Part shown: positions 15,721 through 24,362 of the stretch, piece by piece
How positions within the stretch are numbered: position 1 is the stretch's first letter
How the letters are laid out: every line of letters begins with the position of its first letter
NCBI RefSeq assembly: GCF_007828955.1
Contig: NZ_VIVR01000001.1
Coordinates: 4,774,001 to 4,838,000 of the forward strand
Direction: 5' to 3'
Source: Kitasatospora atroaurantiaca
GTDB lineage: Bacteria; Actinomycetota; Actinomycetes; Streptomycetales; Streptomycetaceae
DNA length: 64,000 bases
Translations under genes and position numbers: made by a program
Notes under the pieces: generated by a model
Told to the model about the DNA's origin: nothing
Database searches by the model: none
What the model saw: only the letters and a program-made list of their open reading frames with translations

Positions 15721-17430
15721 TCAGCTCTCCGGCGTGGCCTCACCGGCGGCGGCCGGGCGACGGGTGCGGGTGCGGCGGCGCGGTGCGGCGGTGCCCTCGT
15801 CCTTCGCCTCGGCGGCGGTCTCGGTCACGGCCGCGGTGGCCGTGCCCTCACCACCGGCGGCGGCGGCGCTGCGCGGGCGGCGACGGCGACGGCGCGGGGC
15901 CTCACCCTCGGCCGCGGCCTCCACAGCCGGAGCCTCGGCGGTTGCCGGGGCCTCGACCACGGCGCCCTCGACCACGGCGCCCTCGGCCACCTCGGAGCCC
16001 AGGCCGCCACGGGTGCGACGACGCTCACGCGGCTTGCGTGCCGGCCGCTCGGCCGGCTGCTCAACGGCCGGCGCAGCCGCGCGCCCGCCCTTGGCCCGGC
16101 CGCCGGAACGGGCGCCGCGCCCGCCGGTCTCGCCGAGGTCCTCGACCTCCTCCGCGCCCAGGCCGGCACGGGTGCGCTCGGAGCGCGGCAGGATGCCCTT
16201 GGTCCCCGGGGCGATCTTCAGCAGCTCGTAGAGGTGCGCGGAGGTCGAGTAGGTCTCCTCCGGCTCGTTGAAGCCGAGGTCCAGCGCCTTGTTGATCAGC
16301 TGCCAGCGCGGGATGTCGTCCCAGTCGACCAGCGTGACGGCGGTGCCGGACGCCCCGGCACGGCCGGTGCGGCCGATCCGGTGCAGGTAGGTCTTCTCGT
16401 CCTCGGGGCACTGGTAGTTGATGACGTGCGTGACGCCCTCGACGTCGATGCCACGGGCCGCGACGTCGGTGCAGACCAGCACGTCGACCTTGCCGCTCCG
16501 GAAGGCCCGCAGGGCCTGCTCGCGGGCGCCCTGGCCGAGGTCACCGTGCACCGCGCCGGCCGCGAAGCCGCGCTGGGTGAGCTGGTCGGAGACGTCGGCG
16601 GCGGTGCGCTTGGTCCGGCAGAAGATCATCGCCAGGCCGCGGCCCTCGGCCTGCAGGATGCGGGAGACCAGCTCGACCTTGTCGAGCGAGTGCGCCCGGA
16701 AGATGTGCTGGGTGGTGTTGGCCACGGTGTGGCCGGTGTCGTCCGGCGCGGCGGCCCGGATGTGGGTCGGCTGGCTCATGTACCGGCGGGCGAGGCTGAT
16801 GACCTGGCCCGGCATGGTCGCCGAGAACAGCAGCGTCTGCCGCTTGGCGGGCAGCATGGTGATGATCTTCTCGACGTCGGGCAGGAAGCCCAGGTCGAGC
16901 ATCTCGTCGGCCTCGTCGAGGACCAGCGCGCGGACCTTCGAGAGGTCGAGCTTGCGCTGCCCCGCCAGGTCGAGCAGGCGGCCCGGGGTGCCGACGATGA
17001 TGTCGACGCCCTTCTTGAGCGCCTCGACCTGCGGCTCGTACGCACGGCCGCCGTAGATCGCGAGCACGCGGACGTTGCGGACCTTGCCGGCCGTCTGCAG
17101 GTCGTTGGTGACCTGGGTGCAGAGCTCGCGGGTCGGGACGACGATCAGCGCCTGCGGGCTGTCGCAGAGCTGGTCCTCGGTGGCCCGGCCGGCGTCGATG
17201 TCGGCGCGCACGACGACGCGCTCGATCAGCGGGAGGCCGAAACCGAGGGTCTTGCCGGTACCGGTCTTGGCCTGGCCGATGACGTCGTGGCCGGTCAGCG
17301 CGACCGGGAGGGTCATCTCCTGGATGGGGAAGGGGTGGATGATGCCGACGGCCTCGAGAGCCTCGGCGGTCTCCGGGAGGATCCCCAGCTCCCGGAAGGT
17401 GGTCTTGGTGGGTTCAGCGGTGGTGGACAG
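15721..17430 (-). CDS. DEAD-box ATP-dependent RNA helicase (RhlE-like)
   Basis: The 569-aa protein has the full helicase core: Q motif (about 33-37), AKTGTGKT at 54-61, DEAD at 172-175, SAT at 203-205 and the motif VI segment HRIGRTGRAG. A low-complexity basic/Ala tail of about 150 residues (RRRTRTRR and similar) probably binds RNA. It would remodel structured RNA in the cytoplasm. The start is unusual: CTG 17430 is the only near-cognate codon at the right place, with GGAAGAGG 6-7 nt upstream. The nearest in-frame ATG (17706) would add 92 Arg-rich residues that do not look coding. Confidence 0.92.
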   Translation of the reverse strand: MSTTAEPTKTTFRELGILPETAEALEAVGIIHPFPIQEMTLPVALTGHDVIGQAKTGTGKTLGFGLPLIERVVVRADIDAGRATEDQLCDSPQALIVVPTRELCTQVTNDLQTAGKVRNVRVLAIYGGRAYEPQVEALKKGVDIIVGTPGRLLDLAGQRKLDLSKVRALVLDEADEMLDLGFLPDVEKIITMLPAKRQTLLFSATMPGQVISLARRYMSQPTHIRAAAPDDTGHTVANTTQHIFRAHSLDKVELVSRILQAEGRGLAMIFCRTKRTAADVSDQLTQRGFAAGAVHGDLGQGAREQALRAFRSGKVDVLVCTDVAARGIDVEGVTHVINYQCPEDEKTYLHRIGRTGRAGASGTAVTLVDWDDIPRWQLINKALDLGFNEPEETYSTSAHLYELLKIAPGTKGILPRSERTRAGLGAEEVEDLGETGGRGARSGGRAKGGRAAAPAVEQPAERPARKPRERRRTRGGLGSEVAEGAVVEGAVVEAPATAEAPAVEAAAEGEAPRRRRRRPRSAAAAGGEGTATAAVTETAAEAKDEGTAAPRRRTRTRRPAAAGEATPES

Positions 17431-17911
17431 GGTGCTGCCTCTTCCATGTGGTGGGGCCGAGAGCGAGAGGGCGGCGGGCAGCCACGCGACTGCGTACGGG
17501 GCCTGGTCGGCCCTGCGGCAGCTGCGGGACGCACAACCGCGCCGGCCCCTGCGGCCTGCCGGTTCGGGCAGCCCGGTAACGGGCGCGTCGTCCGGCGGCG
17601 TGGGGGAGGATTCCCTGAGGGGCCATGCGCGGGACCTTCGCCGTGCGGCGCGGTCCGCGGCGGCCCTCGCTCGGCCACTGATGCGGTGCCAGGGCTTGAG
17701 GTCCAAGCCATGGTCGGAGCCGATCGGGTCTCCGACCGGGCATCCGCGTACGTGAGTGCCCGGTGTCCGTTACGGAGCACGCTCGTGCTGCCTGGGTACA
17801 TCGGGCCTCACTACCACCATACAGTCAGGCGACGAGTCGAACACGTGACGCGTCTTACTCGGTGTGATCCGTGCCTGGTCGGGGACACCGGAGGGTCTAG
17901 GGTGGCGAGCC
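17431..17911. other. intergenic region between divergent helicase and MiaE-like genes
   Basis: This gap of 481 bp has no convincing gene. A TAGGGT box at 17898-17903 is placed for a leaderless transcript of the MiaE-like gene. The helicase promoter on the other strand should lie here as well. Confidence 0.5.
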
Positions 17912-18661
17912 ATGGAGACTCAGGCATCTTCGGCTTCTTCCGGTGACGACACCCCGACCGCCTCGACCGCCTCGATCGGTGACTGGGCGACCTGCGCGGC
18001 CGACCCCGGCTACCGGGCCGCCGTGCTGGACCTCCTCGGTGCCCTGGCGTACGGCGAGCTCAGCGCCTTCGAGCGGCTCGCGGAGGACGCCAAGCTCGCC
18101 CCGGGCCTGGCCGACAAGGCCGCGCTGGCCCGGATGGCCTCCGCCGAGTTCCAGCACTACCAGCTGCTGCACGACCGCCTGGTCGAGGTCGGCGAGGACC
18201 CGACCCAGGTGATGAACCCCTTCGTCGAGCCGCTGGAGTCCTTCCACCGGATGACCGCGCCCTCGGACTGGCTGGAGGGCCTGGTCAAGGCGTACGTCGG
18301 CGACGCCATCGCGACCGACTTCTACCGCGAGGTGGCCGTCCGGCTGGACGACGACACCCGCGACCTCATGCTGCGGGTGATGTCGGACACCGGGCACGCC
18401 CAGTTCGCCGTGGACCGGGTGCGGCAGGCGATCGAGGAGGACTCCCGGGTCGGCGGGCGGCTCGCGCTCTGGGGACGCCGGCTGATGGGCGAGGCGCTCA
18501 GCCAGGCGCAGCGGGTGGTGGCCGAGCGGGACGCGCTCTCCAACCTCCTGGTCGGCGGCGCGCACGTGCAGGGCTTCGACCTGGTCGAGGTCGGCAAGAT
18601 GTTCAACCGGATCACCGAGGCGCACACCAAGCGGATGGCCGCCCTGGGGCTGGCTTCCTGA
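17912..18661 (+). CDS. ferritin-like-fold protein (MiaE-like)
   Basis: This 249-aa helical protein resembles the ferritin-like group related to the tRNA hydroxylase MiaE. The candidate di-iron ligands are in GALAYGELSAFERLAEDA, ASAEFQHYQLLHDRLVE and the later DTGHAQFAVDRVRQAIEED helix. The exact enzymatic role in actinobacteria is not established. The first 25 residues are Ser/Thr-rich and disordered. ATG 17912 follows a TAGGGT box by 8 nt. It stands alone but is kept beside RhlE-, DUF3107- and TetR-type genes, as in mycobacteria. Confidence 0.85.
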   Translation: METQASSASSGDDTPTASTASIGDWATCAADPGYRAAVLDLLGALAYGELSAFERLAEDAKLAPGLADKAALARMASAEFQHYQLLHDRLVEVGEDPTQVMNPFVEPLESFHRMTAPSDWLEGLVKAYVGDAIATDFYREVAVRLDDDTRDLMLRVMSDTGHAQFAVDRVRQAIEEDSRVGGRLALWGRRLMGEALSQAQRVVAERDALSNLLVGGAHVQGFDLVEVGKMFNRITEAHTKRMAALGLAS

Positions 18662-18673
18662 TCGGCTGAGCGG

Positions 18674-18955
18674 CTAGGCGTGCCGGTGCCGGTGGCGGCC
18701 CTGCCGCGTGACCTGCCCCGGCCGCGCCAGCACCGAGACCAGCAGGACCGAGCTGACCGCCGAGACGGCGAGCGAGACGCCGGGCAGCCTCCCGTCGAGC
18801 GCGTAACCGGAGATCAGGCCGCCGAGCACGGCGGCCACCAGTGCGGTGGAGACGGTCAGGCTGCGTGCGGCCGGGAAGTACCCGGGGAGCAGGACGACGG
18901 CGCCGACGCCGACGGCCAGGCCGATGAGCACGAAGGCGATCGACTCGATGAGCAC
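18674..18955 (-). CDS. small membrane protein, 93 aa
   Basis: From GTG 18955, with GGGAGG 6 nt upstream, this 93-residue protein has three hydrophobic helices (SIAFVLIGLAVGVGAVVLL, LTVSTALVAAVLGGLISGY, VSLAVSAVSSVLLVSVL) and a short basic, His-rich tail ending RHRHRHA. It resembles small transglycosylase-associated-type membrane proteins but I cannot name the family. It is convergent with the MiaE-like gene with a 12-bp gap. Confidence 0.78.
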   Translation of the reverse strand: MLIESIAFVLIGLAVGVGAVVLLPGYFPAARSLTVSTALVAAVLGGLISGYALDGRLPGVSLAVSAVSSVLLVSVLARPGQVTRQGRHRHRHA

Positions 18956-19040
18956 AGGCTGCCTCCCGGGGCGGTACGGGTCGTTGCTACACCCCTCGCC
19001 ATACCCCGGGGCCGCCGGTGGTACGCGCACGGACGCGGAA

Positions 19041-19083
19041 CGGCGGTGCCCCGTCCCTCGCGAGGAGGAACGGGGCACCGCCG
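19041..19083 (-). terminator. terminator after the DUF3107 gene
   Basis: CGGCGGTGCCCCGT (19041-19054) pairs perfectly with 19070-19083 around a 15-nt loop, 30 nt downstream of the DUF3107 stop. Confidence 0.8.
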
Positions 19084-19112
19084 GTTGCCTTGCTGATGAC
19101 GCTCTCGGCGCC

Positions 19113-19340
19113 TCAGATGGTGCCGAAGCCCACCTTGCGCACGCTGGGCTCACCGATCTCCACGTACGCCAGGCGCTCGGCCGGGACGATGACGCGGCGG
19201 CCGTGCTCGTCGGTCAGCGTGAAGAGCTTCGAGGTGCCCTCCACCGCCTTCGCGACCGCGCTCTCGACCTCATCGGCAGTCTGCGTGCTCTCGAGAACGA
19301 TCTCTCGGGGCGCGTTCTGCACGCCGATCTTGACCTCCAC
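19113..19340 (-). CDS. DUF3107 family protein (TB9.4-like)
   Basis: This 75-aa protein (EVKIGVQNAPREIVLES... GRRVIVPAERLAYVEIGE) belongs to the actinobacterial DUF3107 family, the same group as mycobacterial Rv3208A/TB9.4. It predicts a small beta-rich fold; the function is unknown. GTG 19340 has GGAGGG nine nt upstream and gives the standard family N-terminus. It sits directly downstream of a tetR gene, as in mycobacteria. Confidence 0.88.
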   Translation of the reverse strand: MEVKIGVQNAPREIVLESTQTADEVESAVAKAVEGTSKLFTLTDEHGRRVIVPAERLAYVEIGEPSVRKVGFGTI

Positions 19341-19469
19341 GGCTTCCGTCCCTCCGGGGTTGCAGCCATCCACGCGCGGAGCGCCTCGAACGGGTGTTCG
19401 TGGCGACCGTGCCGTACGGCTTCACCTTAGAGCAACACCCTCTCCGCGCGACGAAGGTCCGATGATCGT

Positions 19470-20126
19470 CTACTCGGCGCTCGGGGCGGCTCCCTGGTCG
19501 CCCGGGTGCATCGGGAAGCCCTTCAGGCCGCGCCAGGCCAGGCTGGCGACCAGCCGGACGGCCTCGTCCCGAGGGATCTCCAGACCCTGGGAGAGCCAGT
19601 AGCGGGCGGTGATCTGGGCCAGGCCGCAGACGCCGACGGCCAGCAGCTTGGCCTCTCCCTCGGGGAGGTCGGTGTCCTCGGCGATCACCGCGCTGACCAG
19701 CGTGGCGCTGGCGTCCGCGGCCCGCTCGACCCGCTCGCGAACGGCGGGCTCGTTGGTCAGGTCGGACTCGAAGACCAGCCGGAACGCGCCGGACTCGCTG
19801 GAGACGTAGTTGAAGTACGCCTCCATGGTCGCGGCCACGCGCTGCTTGTTGTCGGTGGTTGCGGAGAGGGCGTCCCGGGTCGCGTCGACGAGGGCGTCGC
19901 AGTGCTTGTCGAGAAGGGCGAGGTAGAGCTCCAGCTTTCCGGGGAAGTGCTGGTAGAGCACCGGCTTGCTGACCCCGGCGCGGTCCGCGATGTCGTCCAT
20001 CGCCGCGGCGTGGTAGCCCTGGGCGACGAACACCTCCTGCGCGGCACCGAGCAGTTGTTCGCGGCGGGCGCTTCGCGGCAGGCGGGCACCGCGCGGGCGC
20101 TCCTGCGCCTCCTGGATGGCCGTCAC
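19470..20126 (-). CDS. TetR-family transcriptional regulator
   Basis: The 218-aa protein has the TetR DNA-binding domain at about residues 20-66 (SARREQLLGAAQEVFVAQGYHAAAMDDIADRAGVSKPVLYQHFPGKLELY, with the recognition helix in VSKPVLYQHF), followed by the helical ligand-binding/dimer domain. The order tetR-DUF3107 matches Rv3208-Rv3208A. The ligand and targets are unknown; a self-operator would lie in the 240-bp gap to the divergent hydrolase gene. Confidence 0.92.
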   Translation of the reverse strand: MTAIQEAQERPRGARLPRSARREQLLGAAQEVFVAQGYHAAAMDDIADRAGVSKPVLYQHFPGKLELYLALLDKHCDALVDATRDALSATTDNKQRVAATMEAYFNYVSSESGAFRLVFESDLTNEPAVRERVERAADASATLVSAVIAEDTDLPEGEAKLLAVGVCGLAQITARYWLSQGLEIPRDEAVRLVASLAWRGLKGFPMHPGDQGAAPSAE

Positions 20127-20368
20127 GGGCGCTCCTCACTTCACGGTCTGCGGCAGGCGCGCCCAGACTTGGACGGTGTGCCGTGCATAGCTGGCAAGGT
20201 CACTGATTCTACTTTCGGGTAACTGGATCTGCGCCGGTCGAAGGCGAGAAAAGCTCAGCAACCCCCTTGTCGGGAGCCCACAATACGGGGCTGACCTGTG
20301 CTGTCCAGAGGGTGAGACCGTGCAGGGGGCTGGGGCTGCCGGGCCCGCTCTCACTACCATCGTGCTCC

Positions 20369-21304
20369 ATGAGTGCTGAGCAGCAGCTGGCGGCCGAGTC
20401 CGAAGCAGCCGGGCCCGTGGTGGCCGAGCCCGTCCGTACCGTCGCCGTCCCGGGTGCCGTCCTCGCGGTGAGCGGGCCGTCCGCCGCCTCCGACGGGCTG
20501 CCGCCGGCGCTCTTCGTACACGGGCTCGGCGGCTCGTCCGACAACTGGACCGAGCTGATGGCCGACCTCTCCGACGTGGTGTCGGGCGAGGCCGTGGATC
20601 TGCCCGGCTTCGGCTGGTCGGCGCCGCCGCAGGACGGCAACCTCTCGGTGTCCGGGCACGTCAGGGCCGTGATCGGGTATCTGGAGGCGTCCGGGCGCGG
20701 TCCGGTGCACCTGTTCGGCAACTCGCTCGGCGGCGCGGTGGCCCTCCGGCTCGCGGCGCTCCGGCCCGACCTGGTGCGCAGCCTGACGCTGATCTCGCCC
20801 GCGCTGCCCGAGCTGCCTCCGCAGCGCTCGGCCTGGCCGACCGGCCTGCTGGCGGTGCCCGGCGTGCCCGCGCTGCTGCAGCGCGTCCCCGCCAACGGCG
20901 ACCGCAGCGCCGAGGACGCCACCGAGGGCCTGCTGCGGCTGGTCTACGGCGACCCGGCGGCGATACCGGCGGAGCGCCGCGACCGCGCGGTGACCGAGTA
21001 CCGGCGCCGGGCGGGCCTGCCGTACGCGCTGCAGGTGATGGTCGGCTCGGCGCGCGGGATCGTCTCCGCGTACACCGAGCGCGGCGACCAGTCGCTGTGG
21101 CGGCAGGCGGAGCAGATCAGGGTGCCGGTGCTGCTGGTGTACGGGCTGAAGGACCGGCTGGTCTCCTACCGGTCCGCCCGGCGGGCCTGCGCGGCCTTCG
21201 CGGACGCCCGGCTGCTGGTGCTCCCGGAGTCCGGCCACGTCGCGATGATGGAGCACCCCGCGCAGGTCGCGCGGGCGGTGCGGGAGCTGCTCGCCGAGGT
21301 CTGA
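20369..21304 (+). CDS. alpha/beta hydrolase
   Basis: The 311-aa protein has HG at 51-52 (oxyanion region HGLGGSSDNW), nucleophile elbow FGNSLGG with S119, an acid Asp in VYGLKDRLV and catalytic His in LPESGHVAMMEHP. It is a cytoplasmic serine hydrolase of unknown substrate. A TACCAT box (20355-20360) lies 8 nt before ATG 20369, so the transcript is probably leaderless. It is transcribed divergently from tetR, which may regulate it. Confidence 0.88.
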   Translation: MSAEQQLAAESEAAGPVVAEPVRTVAVPGAVLAVSGPSAASDGLPPALFVHGLGGSSDNWTELMADLSDVVSGEAVDLPGFGWSAPPQDGNLSVSGHVRAVIGYLEASGRGPVHLFGNSLGGAVALRLAALRPDLVRSLTLISPALPELPPQRSAWPTGLLAVPGVPALLQRVPANGDRSAEDATEGLLRLVYGDPAAIPAERRDRAVTEYRRRAGLPYALQVMVGSARGIVSAYTERGDQSLWRQAEQIRVPVLLVYGLKDRLVSYRSARRACAAFADARLLVLPESGHVAMMEHPAQVARAVRELLAEV

Positions 21305-21659
21305 GCACCGCGCCGAACGCGGCACTCCGCTCGAGGTAACGCCGGTTCACTCGTTCAGGTGGCAACCAGGCAGGTGAGCGAGGAGTTGTCAGCGATTCGT
21401 TCTACCTTCGTGCTGTCAGACCGAACAGGTGTGGGGGAGTAGCGGCCGTCGGATGCCCAAGGGGCGGCTGTGCAGGGGCGTCGGTGCCTCCCCGGCACCG
21501 TGACCGCAGGGAGAGCGGTCCCGGTGCCGGGCGGCGCTGCCGAGCGCCTTGTGGGCCCATCTGAGTATTGGCGTGTCGGCTGATCAGGCTCCCTGTCGTG
21601 ACGTAGTTGCACCCAGGTCATTCGAAGGCCGTTCGAACCGCTCAGCTCTGGAGGTCGTC
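21305..21659. other. intergenic region upstream of the glycosyltransferase cluster
   Basis: This 355-bp gap holds no gene I can support. It should carry the promoter of the glycosyltransferase/membrane/epimerase cluster. I see no clear operator or riboswitch. Confidence 0.45.
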
Positions 21660-23237
21660 GTGCGCGTTGCTCTGCTCACCGAGGGCACTCATCCGTACGC
21701 ACCGCGTGGTGGCGCCGCCTGGTCCGGCCGACTGGTGGAGGGGCTGGCCGAGCACGAGTTCCGGCTGTACCTGCTGGCCAGGGGCGGCCGGCCGGTCGCG
21801 GTGCCACCCGGTCGGCTCGCGGCGGTGCACGAGCTGCCGATGGGGGGTCGCCGGCCGGCCGGGCGCGGCCCGGCGGTGCACCGGCGCAGGCTGTACGTCC
21901 AGGCCTACCGGGACATGGTGCGCGCCCTGGTGATGCCGAACGAGCGCGGCTCGTTCGCCGCCGGCCTCTACCGGCTGGCCGCGCTCGCCCGTGAGGACGG
22001 CGGCCTGCCCGCCTTCCTCGCCTCCGGCCATGCCCAGCGCACCCTGGAGACGGTCTGGCGCGCCCCCGGCGCGGACACCGCGGCCGGACAGCCCCAGGTC
22101 TGCGACGTGCTGGTGGCGGGGGACTTGCTGGAGCAGTGCCTGCGGCCGCTCTCCGCACCCTGGTACGGCACCGGCGAGGGCGGGCTCGGCGCGGCCGACC
22201 TCTGCCATGTGGTCGGGGGCGGCCCGGCGGTGTTGCCCGCGCTGGTGGCCAGACAGCTGCACGGGGTGCCGTTCGTGATCACCGAGCACGGCCTGCACCT
22301 GCGCGAGCAGTACCGCAGCTACCGCACCGCGCCGTACCGCTGGCCCGTCCGGGCCCTGATGCTCAGCTTCTTCAGACTGCTGGCCGAGGAAACGTACCGG
22401 CAGGCCGCCGTGCTCACCCCCGGCAGCACCTACGACCAGCGGTGGCAGCAGCGCTGCGGCGCCGACCCGGCCAGGACCAGGGTGGTCCACGAGGGCACCG
22501 ACGCGGTGGCCCGCGAGGCGGCCGGGCCCGAGCCCGAGACGCCGACCCTGGTCTGGGCGGGCTCACTGGAGCCCGGCCGGGACCCTGACCTGATGCTGCA
22601 CGCCTTCGCCCGGGTGCGGGCCGAGTGCCCGCAGGCCCGGCTGCGGATGTACGGCGAGGAGGGCGCGCCGGGGTACCTCGCACACTGCGAGGCGATCGCG
22701 GAGCGCCTCGGGCTCGCCCCGGCGGTGTCCTTCGAGGGGCGGCCGCCGGGTCTGGCCGAGGCCTGGTCGGCCGGCAGCGTGGTGGTCTTCTCGGCACTCG
22801 CACAGCGCAGCCCGCGGCTGCTGGCGGACGCGATGCTCAGCGGGCGCGCCGTGGTCTCCACCGAGGTCGGGGTGGCCCGCGAGGTGGTGGGGCCGACGGG
22901 CCTGCTCGTCCCGCCGCGCAGCCCACAGGCCCTGGCCGGCGCCTGCCTGGCGCTGCTGGATGACGAGGAGCGCAGGGCGCGGCTCGGCCTGGCGGGCCGC
23001 CTGCGGGCGCAGGAGCGTTTCGCCGTCGAGCCGGTGGTGACGGCCTTCCGGGAGATCTATCTGGAGCTGGTCTCGCGCTGGCCGGCCTTCCCGGCCACCG
23101 CCACCGGGGCGGACCGGGCCAGGCCCTTCACCCGCCCCGCCGAGTACTGGGTGGCCGGCACCGGCCCGGCCGCCGGGACCGTCCCCGACACCCCTGCCGG
23201 GGCCGCCGAGCCGGGAGCGCTGGCGGAGGCGGTCTGA
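21660..23237 (+). CDS. GT4-type glycosyltransferase with DUF3492 (PelF-like)
   Basis: The 525-aa protein begins VRVALLTEGTHPYAPRGGAAWSG, the DUF3492 N-terminal Rossmann half of PelF-type glycosyltransferases. It contains the conserved FVITEHGLHLREQY segment and ends with a GT4 donor-binding half (VWAGSLEPGRDPDLML, EVGVAREVVGPTGLLVPP). PelF-type enzymes polymerise extracellular polysaccharide from UDP-sugars. GTG 21660 has GGAGG about 6 nt upstream. It overlaps the next gene by one base, forming an operon with a membrane protein and a sugar epimerase, so a role in a cell-surface glycan is an inference. Confidence 0.88.
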   Translation: MRVALLTEGTHPYAPRGGAAWSGRLVEGLAEHEFRLYLLARGGRPVAVPPGRLAAVHELPMGGRRPAGRGPAVHRRRLYVQAYRDMVRALVMPNERGSFAAGLYRLAALAREDGGLPAFLASGHAQRTLETVWRAPGADTAAGQPQVCDVLVAGDLLEQCLRPLSAPWYGTGEGGLGAADLCHVVGGGPAVLPALVARQLHGVPFVITEHGLHLREQYRSYRTAPYRWPVRALMLSFFRLLAEETYRQAAVLTPGSTYDQRWQQRCGADPARTRVVHEGTDAVAREAAGPEPETPTLVWAGSLEPGRDPDLMLHAFARVRAECPQARLRMYGEEGAPGYLAHCEAIAERLGLAPAVSFEGRPPGLAEAWSAGSVVVFSALAQRSPRLLADAMLSGRAVVSTEVGVAREVVGPTGLLVPPRSPQALAGACLALLDDEERRARLGLAGRLRAQERFAVEPVVTAFREIYLELVSRWPAFPATATGADRARPFTRPAEYWVAGTGPAAGTVPDTPAGAAEPGALAEAV

Positions 23238-24316
23238 TGGCCCGACGAGAACCTGCCCCCGGGCCACCGGGCGGCACCGGGGTCACCGAGCGGACCAACC
23301 CGCCTCCGGGGGACCCGGTGCGCGAGCTGATGGAGCGTCACCGAGCCCTCTGCGAGCAGGCCGTCGACGTGCTGGAGATCGCCGCAGCGCTGGAGGATGC
23401 CGGGATCGGGCCCGCCGAGGCCGGGCACTACCGGCACGCGGACGTCTTCTCGCTCGCCGAGGAGCTGTACGCCCGGGTGCCGCGCCGCCCGCCCTCATCC
23501 GGTGCGCCCCCGCGCGCCGAGCCGTGGCGGCGCAGGGCAGCCCGGGCGTTGCGCACGGCGGCGGTGCACGCGCTGCCCTGTGGGGTGCTGTTCGCCGGGC
23601 GGGTCCTGCTGCCGTCACCGGGCGGCCCGGTCGGCCTGCTCGTGGTCCTGCTGTGCGGAGGTTGGCTGGTGTGGGTCGCGGCCGGGCTGCGCATCCTGCC
23701 GCGGCTCGGGTACGGCCTGGGAGTGGCGCTCGTCCTGCTGGTCCCGGTGGTGGCCGAGGGCCGGGTCGGTGCGGCGCTCGGGCTTGCGGCCGCGGTGGCC
23801 ATGGGGTCCGTCGAGTGGTCGGTCGGCTGGCTGCGGCACGCCGCCCGGGGCCACCTCGGTGCGGCCGGGACGATGGCGGACTTCCGTGCCCGGATGCGGC
23901 CGGTCCTCCCGGTCGCGCTCGGCCTGCACCTCGCGGTGTCGGCGGCGCTCGGCTATGCCGCGCTGGCCGTGCTCGCCGCCCTCGTCCCACGGCCCGGTCC
24001 CGCCCCCGGCGGGCTGCTGCACGAGGCCGCCCAGCGGGCGTCCGGCCCCCAGTGGGCGGCCCAGGCCGCGCTCGGCCTGCTGCTGGTGCTCGCCGCCGCA
24101 CTGCTCCGCTGCGGCCGGCCCGGCCCCGCGGTCGGCGGGCTGCTGGCCGCCGGCGGCGGGAGCGCTCTGCTGACGGTGCTTCAGTACGACCCCGCCGCCG
24201 CGCAGTTGCTCTGCTGCGGCGTGGCGGCCGGCGTGCTGCTCCCGTACGCCTTCGTCGTCATAGGCCGCCCCGGGGCGTATCGCCCCGAGCCTCCGCTCTC
24301 ACCTGAACACTCGTAA
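23237..24316 (+). CDS. polytopic membrane protein of the glycosyltransferase cluster
   Basis: This 359-aa protein has an N-terminal cytoplasmic helical stretch (about 1-95, including MERHRALCEQAVDVLEIAAALEDAG) and then about eight hydrophobic helices. I do not recognise a family. Its ATG shares one base with the stop of the DUF3492 glycosyltransferase gene, which indicates translational coupling. It could be the membrane partner of that enzyme, similar in role to PelG, but there is no sequence evidence for a flippase fold. Confidence 0.78.
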   Translation: MARREPAPGPPGGTGVTERTNPPPGDPVRELMERHRALCEQAVDVLEIAAALEDAGIGPAEAGHYRHADVFSLAEELYARVPRRPPSSGAPPRAEPWRRRAARALRTAAVHALPCGVLFAGRVLLPSPGGPVGLLVVLLCGGWLVWVAAGLRILPRLGYGLGVALVLLVPVVAEGRVGAALGLAAAVAMGSVEWSVGWLRHAARGHLGAAGTMADFRARMRPVLPVALGLHLAVSAALGYAALAVLAALVPRPGPAPGGLLHEAAQRASGPQWAAQAALGLLLVLAAALLRCGRPGPAVGGLLAAGGGSALLTVLQYDPAAAQLLCCGVAAGVLLPYAFVVIGRPGAYRPEPPLSPEHS

Positions 24317-24362
24317 CCTGCCTGGGCCCGCGCGGGCCCGGCTTCGTGGAAGGACACCCCCG

